The notes under the pieces: model-generated
Database searches by the model: none
The model's input: the letters and a program-made list of their open reading frames with translations, nothing else
Told to the model about the DNA's origin: nothing
Made by a program: the position numbers and the translations under genes
Shown: in pieces, positions 59,144 to 64,000 of the stretch
Layout: every line of letters begins with the position of its first letter
Numbering within the stretch: the first letter of the stretch is position 1
Assembly (NCBI GenBank): GCA_903813345.2
Contig: CAIIXF020000008.1
Span: forward strand, 9,825,278 to 9,889,277
Direction of reading: 5' to 3'
From: Owenia fusiformis
Lineage: Eukaryota; Annelida; Polychaeta; Sabellida; Oweniidae
Length of the DNA: 64,000 nt

Positions 59144-59277
59144 ATCCTATGATTTATGAGTGATATGATTTTTATCCACGAATGGATATGATATCTGCAC
59201 GAGCGAGCGTAGCGAGAGAGTGCAGATATCAATAACCATGAGTGGATTAAAATCATATCACGAGTAAATCATAGGAT
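59144..59277. repeat. 134-bp near-perfect palindrome in an RNF8-like intron
   Basis: Arms 59144-59200 and 59220-59277 are inverted copies with a few mismatches, ending in GATATCTGCAC around a 19-bp centre rich in GAGCG and AGCGAG. It lies 43 bp upstream of the 59017-59100 exon. No protein is encoded. The strong folding suggests a foldback transposon. Confidence 0.8.
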
Positions 59278-59646
59278 GTTCTTTTTATTCCATAGTTAAA
59301 GTCATCATCAGAATCGTCGGAAATTAAATCATTTAATTCGAATTTTCCAAACGATCCGGCGATGTTGACACTTAGCCTCGTTTTGAGTCTGAAGTAGCAA
59401 AAATCCATAAACCATCGCATACGACGTCATATGTCATGGCTAAAAAACCGTATGCTATGGTTAAGTGAAAATTTGTCAAAAATATCATATTTTACCACTG
59501 ATTCCAAAAATACCGTTTTTATTTTCACATGTTATCCTATGAATATCATGCTAACTATAGAATAAACTTTAATATTGTGTAATAGAACACAAAATAATTC
59601 ACTACAATAAAACACACAAGGAACAGTTGTATTGTACTAGCTAATC

Positions 59647-60033
59647 CACCCTATACATAGTGATTGCACAAATTTTGAATGGTACTTGTAAAGACGAGCC
59701 ACAACGACTATAGTTGACTTTTTCTGACCAGCTTAGCAGTAATATAGCATCACTGATTGCATACACAAAGCCATTTCTCTTCATAGATTACATAGCCATT
59801 TCTCCATTTCTTTACTATTCGTTTGATTACATTGAAAACGCATGGCATACATAATTTAATATCTTCCACTTTTAAAACAGCATAGAATCTGATAAAATCC
59901 TCACTGGGCATGGGTGCTATAGAAATATAACTTAAAAAATTATAGTAGTACTAATATTTTTGGTTTTTTTTATCACTGTGGCTCGTCTCTACCACTACCA
60001 TTCAAAACTGGTGCAAGCACTACGTATAGGGTG
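59647..60033. mobile_element. MITE-like element, ~60-bp terminal inverted repeats
   Basis: The left end CACCCTATACATAGTGATTG continues through TTTTGAATGGTA and GACGAGCCAC (59647-59702). The right end is its inverted copy (59977-60033). The interior is about 275 bp, AT-rich and has no open frame. The target duplication is not clear. Confidence 0.78.
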
Positions 60034-61272
60034 AGATCACAACGAAGGAAACATTTTCTCAAATTATCATGAGTACAGGCTTCTTCATGCAAGATATTAA
60101 AACATATATGTCAAAGAATTAGATTCCCTCTTTAATACCATATATAGTTTTAATTCATTAGGCATATTTTCTGATGACCCTGACCGATCTATTCACTCTT
60201 TTTAATATTTACTGTAATCAAGTATTTTTCATAAAACTGAGGACAACAACTGTTTGTTGTCTACATCTTTATGATTGTAAAGAGACAAAAAAGTCAAATC
60301 ACTAAATGATTTAGAATTGCAAATTGAATAGTATAGTTTCTAAATAGCTGAAAAGTGCTGACATAATAGGTGTCACCCTTGTTTGTCTTTGATTTTTCTA
60401 GGGCCAGACCTCCACTCCACTTGAATCTGTCTGAACCTTGAACGGCATACTATTGGATGACCCTGTCAATGTACATATTGTACGAATAAACCAAGGTTTT
60501 AATGAATTTCAGCATTGCACCAATGGAGTTTGGCCCAAGTTTTTTTAAATGTCATGGAAAATGATTCAAATGACACAACTGTTTAAATAAAAGCTATAAT
60601 TGGAGAAAATTTGTCACTGAATCCAAATATGCTATCAAAAAATAAAGAAAAGCAATTCATTAGTGGAAAAAAGTGCAAATCTCTTATAATCTCATGTAAA
60701 AACGAGAATTAGCGAGATTTCAAAGCTATTTAGAAACTCCTCTATTAAATGAATTCTGATATTATAGCAAAAATTGTTAAATCAATTTGTTATAATATTT
60801 TGAATACAATTTTTCAGTCTGCAATTTGAAACTAGTAACAGATGAAAAATAATCGAATATGTACTTGGGTAAAAGTCAATACACTCAGTAATTATGAATT
60901 GATTCAAGTCAATCTGCATGCAAAATAACAATTTGGAACTACAATCAATAATGCAGCATTTTAGGAATTGTTTTAAACATTACTTCTTTGCATTAACAAT
61001 AGATAATGATATAATAATGTAACTATGAATACTCAAGTTTCATGTTTTCTTCAAAACCATTTAAAATATAATCAAGATCGCATGTACACCTTATGATTAC
61101 TCAAACTTTATAAACTGAACTCTTAATATTTCAAAAGGGAATGAAAATTTACATACTACATGTAAACATGTATTTTATAAATGAATGTTTATCATGCGGC
61201 AATGAACATAGTTTCTCTAGTACAGTATAGCCCTAACAAACAGCACAAGTCAAACGTATCCATAAACTAGAC
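60034..61272. other. AT-rich region between the MITE and the epimerase gene
   Basis: No open frame of note is seen on either strand, and no FHA-like exon for the RNF8-like gene. A polypyrimidine/AG (TTTCTCTAGTACAG, 61213-61226) shortly before the epimerase ATG could be an acceptor for a 5' untranslated exon. Confidence 0.55.
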
Positions 61273-63813
61273 ATGTCTGATCTCAGATTGTTGCTTATAA
61301 CAATATTCAATGTTTTCAATGTAAGAGATGCTATGAGATTGACTCAAATACATAACGCTCATTTTAATATTACAAAGTTGGTTGATATTGAGACAAAGGC
61401 AACAGGCCACCCTATGCTATACTTCACTGCTGACGCTATAGCTGGGTTTAGACACAAGGCAGACACAACACATTCTCATTTAGCACATGATCTCCAGCAA
61501 GCCAAAGGTGACATACTCAAGGCAAGAAAACGAACCATGCCCCCTGAAGATCATGCAAAGTTCACTGGATTCTGGAACGAGATTTATGGGAACAATCTAC
61601 CTCCACTGGCTATGTATTTGCTAATTTATCCTGACGATCATGAAGTATTTAATTTCATTCAGGATGCTATGGATCGCCTTACTGCCTATCCAGATTGGCT
61701 TGTTCAAGCTATGCCAGTAGATGAGGTGCCCATATCCCACACACTTCTAGGCTACGCAACAACATTTGATTTTCTCTATACAATGTTTGATGAACAGCGC
61801 CAGAGAGCCTATCTAGAGAAAATTATTACTACTACACGATATATGTATGCTAAGTCATTTAAACGATTTTGGGGAAGATCATACATTCAGAATCATGTAG
61901 CTTCAAATATGGTGGCTCTTCTTACAGGGGCTATAGTAGCTTCAGTTCATACAAATGATGCATATGATTGGATTGAGAAAACATTGAACCTCTTAGAAGG
62001 CAACATGTACCTACTGAGTCTCATAGGGGATGGCTCACTAAATGAAGGAGTAGCGTATGGTGCATACACAATGCGCACTCTAACCCAATATCTATACCTT
62101 GTGCAGCACCATTATCATATCGACCATAGCCAAAATGAATGGCTACAAGAACATTTCTGGTTTTATTTCTCAACTCTGTTGCCTGGATTTAAAGAGAATC
62201 TCGCAATTGGTGACTCAAATAAAAATTGGTGGTATGGCCCTGAGAGTCAATTGACATACTTAGATAGTTATGTATTAAGGAATGGTTGGGGTAACTGGTT
62301 GGCTAGTAAGATACGAGAAGCGAGGAAGTATGGTTTATCCCCTGGTGTAAATCAGCGTTGGACAACCCATCATACTGAATTTCTATGGTACGATCCTACA
62401 ATAAAACCCACCCCACCCCCAGGGTATAGTAACTCCTCGCTGCATGTATTTAAAGACTGGGGGGTGGTCACATATGGAGGAGGACAAGAGCTACTCCCAG
62501 GAGCAACATTCCTCTCTTTCAAATCAAGTAAACTACATGGTAGAGTCATAAAAACACTAACAGGCAAACATCACAACGGTTTAACATGGGATGAATTCAA
62601 CCCAGGTCATGAACACCCAGATCAGAACTCTTTGGTGTTTGCCCCCAATGGGAAATTATTCATCACAGAAGGGTTGTATTCATTCAAATGGAGCTATACA
62701 AATAACATCATAATGTTCAGTCCTTCTACACTGAGTAACTGTAGTAAGCCATTGGTAGGTCAAATACATGATTGTAACACATGGCTGGAATGGCACCCGA
62801 AGAAAGGGGTGACAGAATGGATGGACGCTGAGATAGTGTATGTAGGAGAAACTAACAATATGGTATATATAGTTGGTGAGGCTGCCAAAGCTTATCCTGC
62901 AGAATTAATGTTAAAATCTGTCGCTAGGCATTTGCTGTTGCTTAGCAACCATTTGCTACTGATCCTTGATCACATAGAAATAAACACTGGATCTTCTATA
63001 ACTGATTGGAGTTCATATTTTAACAACTATCAAAACAAATTCATTCCACTTGTCGACACGCAGTTCCAAGGAGCTAAAATGATAACAGATAATGAGGAAT
63101 ATCGGCTCATAGTCCAGGTGCCGAGAACAGCCAGCCAACCAGATGTAATGATCACCGAAGTACAGACAAACCAGGGAAAGAATATAAAGCGTACACTGAG
63201 CAATATCAATGTATCAAGCTCTTTACAAGGCCGCTTCACAGATGTATTATACATCCTCCATTCTCCTGAAGTTATATTACAGGATGTCAAATTTCTCTCA
63301 ACTTCAGATTTAGAAAACGATATCTACTTAAAGGCAAACAATATTGTGAATTTGGTATCCATGAAGCATCATGGGTTAAATTCTGAAGGTGGTTGTACAG
63401 TAAATAAACCTTTCACATCTGAAAAGACAACATTTTCTAATAAGTATGATCAAACATTTGACATAGAGGAGATAATTCGAAAGCATCCCCCTATTGGATA
63501 TGCTGCTAAGAACAGAAAAAATGATAACGATGAAAACACTGATATTGAGGATGATCAGAATGATTTTTATGATGAAAATGGAATTCCCCAGTTTGCTAAA
63601 AGAGATGCTCTAAATGATAACAGTGACAAACACGAACCTAAAAGTAAAAATCCTGATTTTCAAGAGTTGCTTTTTGATTTTACATCTAACCAGAGTTTAG
63701 GAAATTTTATGGTGCTCAACGGAATTATTTTTTTGATATTATTGCTCCTTTTCAAAAACATTAGAAGTGTGCGGAGGTTGTTGCTTAGAAAGAGATGGTT
63801 ACTAAAAACTTAA
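61273..63813 (+). CDS. DSE: Dermatan-sulfate epimerase (chondroitin-glucuronate 5-epimerase)
   Basis: An uninterrupted 846-codon gene. The enzyme converts D-glucuronate to L-iduronate in chondroitin chains, making dermatan sulfate, in the ER/Golgi lumen. Much of the length tracks vertebrate DSE: HPMLYF (46-51), WNEIYGNNL (101-109), DEVPISHTLLGYATTFDFLY (150-169), GSLNEGVAYGAYT (254-266), WYGPESQL (320-327), HTEFLWYD (367-374), DWGVVTYG (395-402) and GHEHPDQNS (445-453). The catalytic residues known from human DSE (His205, Tyr261, His450) correspond to His208, Tyr262 and a His of GHEHPDQ. A short hydrophobic start (6-15) may be a signal peptide. A membrane segment lies at about 812-827, followed by a very basic tail. 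It is shorter than human DSE (958 residues) and has one clear C-terminal membrane segment. No sulfotransferase domain is present. The start at 61273 is the first ATG; Met21 is an alternative. Confidence 0.93.
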   Translation: MSDLRLLLITIFNVFNVRDAMRLTQIHNAHFNITKLVDIETKATGHPMLYFTADAIAGFRHKADTTHSHLAHDLQQAKGDILKARKRTMPPEDHAKFTGFWNEIYGNNLPPLAMYLLIYPDDHEVFNFIQDAMDRLTAYPDWLVQAMPVDEVPISHTLLGYATTFDFLYTMFDEQRQRAYLEKIITTTRYMYAKSFKRFWGRSYIQNHVASNMVALLTGAIVASVHTNDAYDWIEKTLNLLEGNMYLLSLIGDGSLNEGVAYGAYTMRTLTQYLYLVQHHYHIDHSQNEWLQEHFWFYFSTLLPGFKENLAIGDSNKNWWYGPESQLTYLDSYVLRNGWGNWLASKIREARKYGLSPGVNQRWTTHHTEFLWYDPTIKPTPPPGYSNSSLHVFKDWGVVTYGGGQELLPGATFLSFKSSKLHGRVIKTLTGKHHNGLTWDEFNPGHEHPDQNSLVFAPNGKLFITEGLYSFKWSYTNNIIMFSPSTLSNCSKPLVGQIHDCNTWLEWHPKKGVTEWMDAEIVYVGETNNMVYIVGEAAKAYPAELMLKSVARHLLLLSNHLLLILDHIEINTGSSITDWSSYFNNYQNKFIPLVDTQFQGAKMITDNEEYRLIVQVPRTASQPDVMITEVQTNQGKNIKRTLSNINVSSSLQGRFTDVLYILHSPEVILQDVKFLSTSDLENDIYLKANNIVNLVSMKHHGLNSEGGCTVNKPFTSEKTTFSNKYDQTFDIEEIIRKHPPIGYAAKNRKNDNDENTDIEDDQNDFYDENGIPQFAKRDALNDNSDKHEPKSKNPDFQELLFDFTSNQSLGNFMVLNGIIFLILLLLFKNIRSVRRLLLRKRWLLKT

Positions 63814-64000
63814 ATTATACCAGACAGAGATAGAGAGAGAGACATAATTGAAAAAAAAACTGTAAATGAAAACTTTCTTATTAGAAATTACTTTAATTAG
63901 TAGAGTGGAATTGTGTTTTGTTACTCTTTTGACTCTATTCAAAGAACATTCAATTTGTTCTAAAATTTTATATCGGGTGTTTCAGGGTAATCTTGATTGA
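63814..64000 (+). other. 3' flank of the epimerase gene
   Basis: A short GAGA run (63826-63842) and AT-rich sequence. No AATAAA signal is seen before the window ends. Confidence 0.6.

Noticed and set aside
59232-59400. Minus-strand frame of about 55 codons with an acidic SDDSDDDF segment as a missing RNF8 exon
   Set aside because: It runs into the palindrome and has no FHA similarity or fitting splice sites; it may be part of a repeat-borne peptide.

Overview
The window is metazoan nuclear DNA, most likely from a marine invertebrate. It has spliced genes with GT-AG introns, replication-type histone genes ending in the metazoan 3' stem-loop, an RNF8-type ubiquitin ligase, a dermatan-sulfate epimerase and many short inverted-repeat transposons. 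The H2A and H2B tails look more like echinoderm or hemichordate than arthropod sequences, but the sequence alone does not fix the phylum.

Positions 1 to about 49,459 hold a tandem array of a core-histone quartet: H3 (+), H2A (-), H2B (+), H4 (+). The unit is about 6,371 bp. There are seven whole units and an eighth that stops before its H4. No H1 gene is visible in the unit. The units match each other except for single-base changes in homopolymer runs. One of those changes breaks H4 of unit 2. H2A and H2B share a divergent promoter. Every gene ends in the same 16-nt stem-loop and a purine-rich downstream element. Each gene also carries a 16-17 bp motif (GTGGATTC-R/T-G-R-CTGCA) in sense orientation about 175-205 bp upstream of its ATG, which could help coordinate S-phase expression. 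The H3-H2A spacer holds about seven diverged copies of a roughly 200-bp repeat. The H2B-H4 spacer holds three roughly 260-bp promoter-like modules.

Positions 49,460 to 56,280 are a gene-poor flank made largely of nested and abutting inverted-repeat elements. They include two foldback elements that share one TTAA, a TIR element with another nested inside it, and a mariner remnant with long inverted repeats that still encodes a transposase C-terminal fragment.

Positions 56,330 to 59,100 (minus strand) hold the last five coding exons of an RNF8-like E3 ligase: a coiled coil, a C3HC4 RING and an unusual tail with an 18-bp coding minisatellite. Its FHA-domain exons are not in view. Positions 61,273 to 63,813 (plus strand) hold an uninterrupted 846-codon dermatan-sulfate epimerase gene lying upstream of those exons in the opposite orientation, possibly inside an RNF8 intron. 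Between the two genes are a 134-bp near-palindrome and a MITE-like element.
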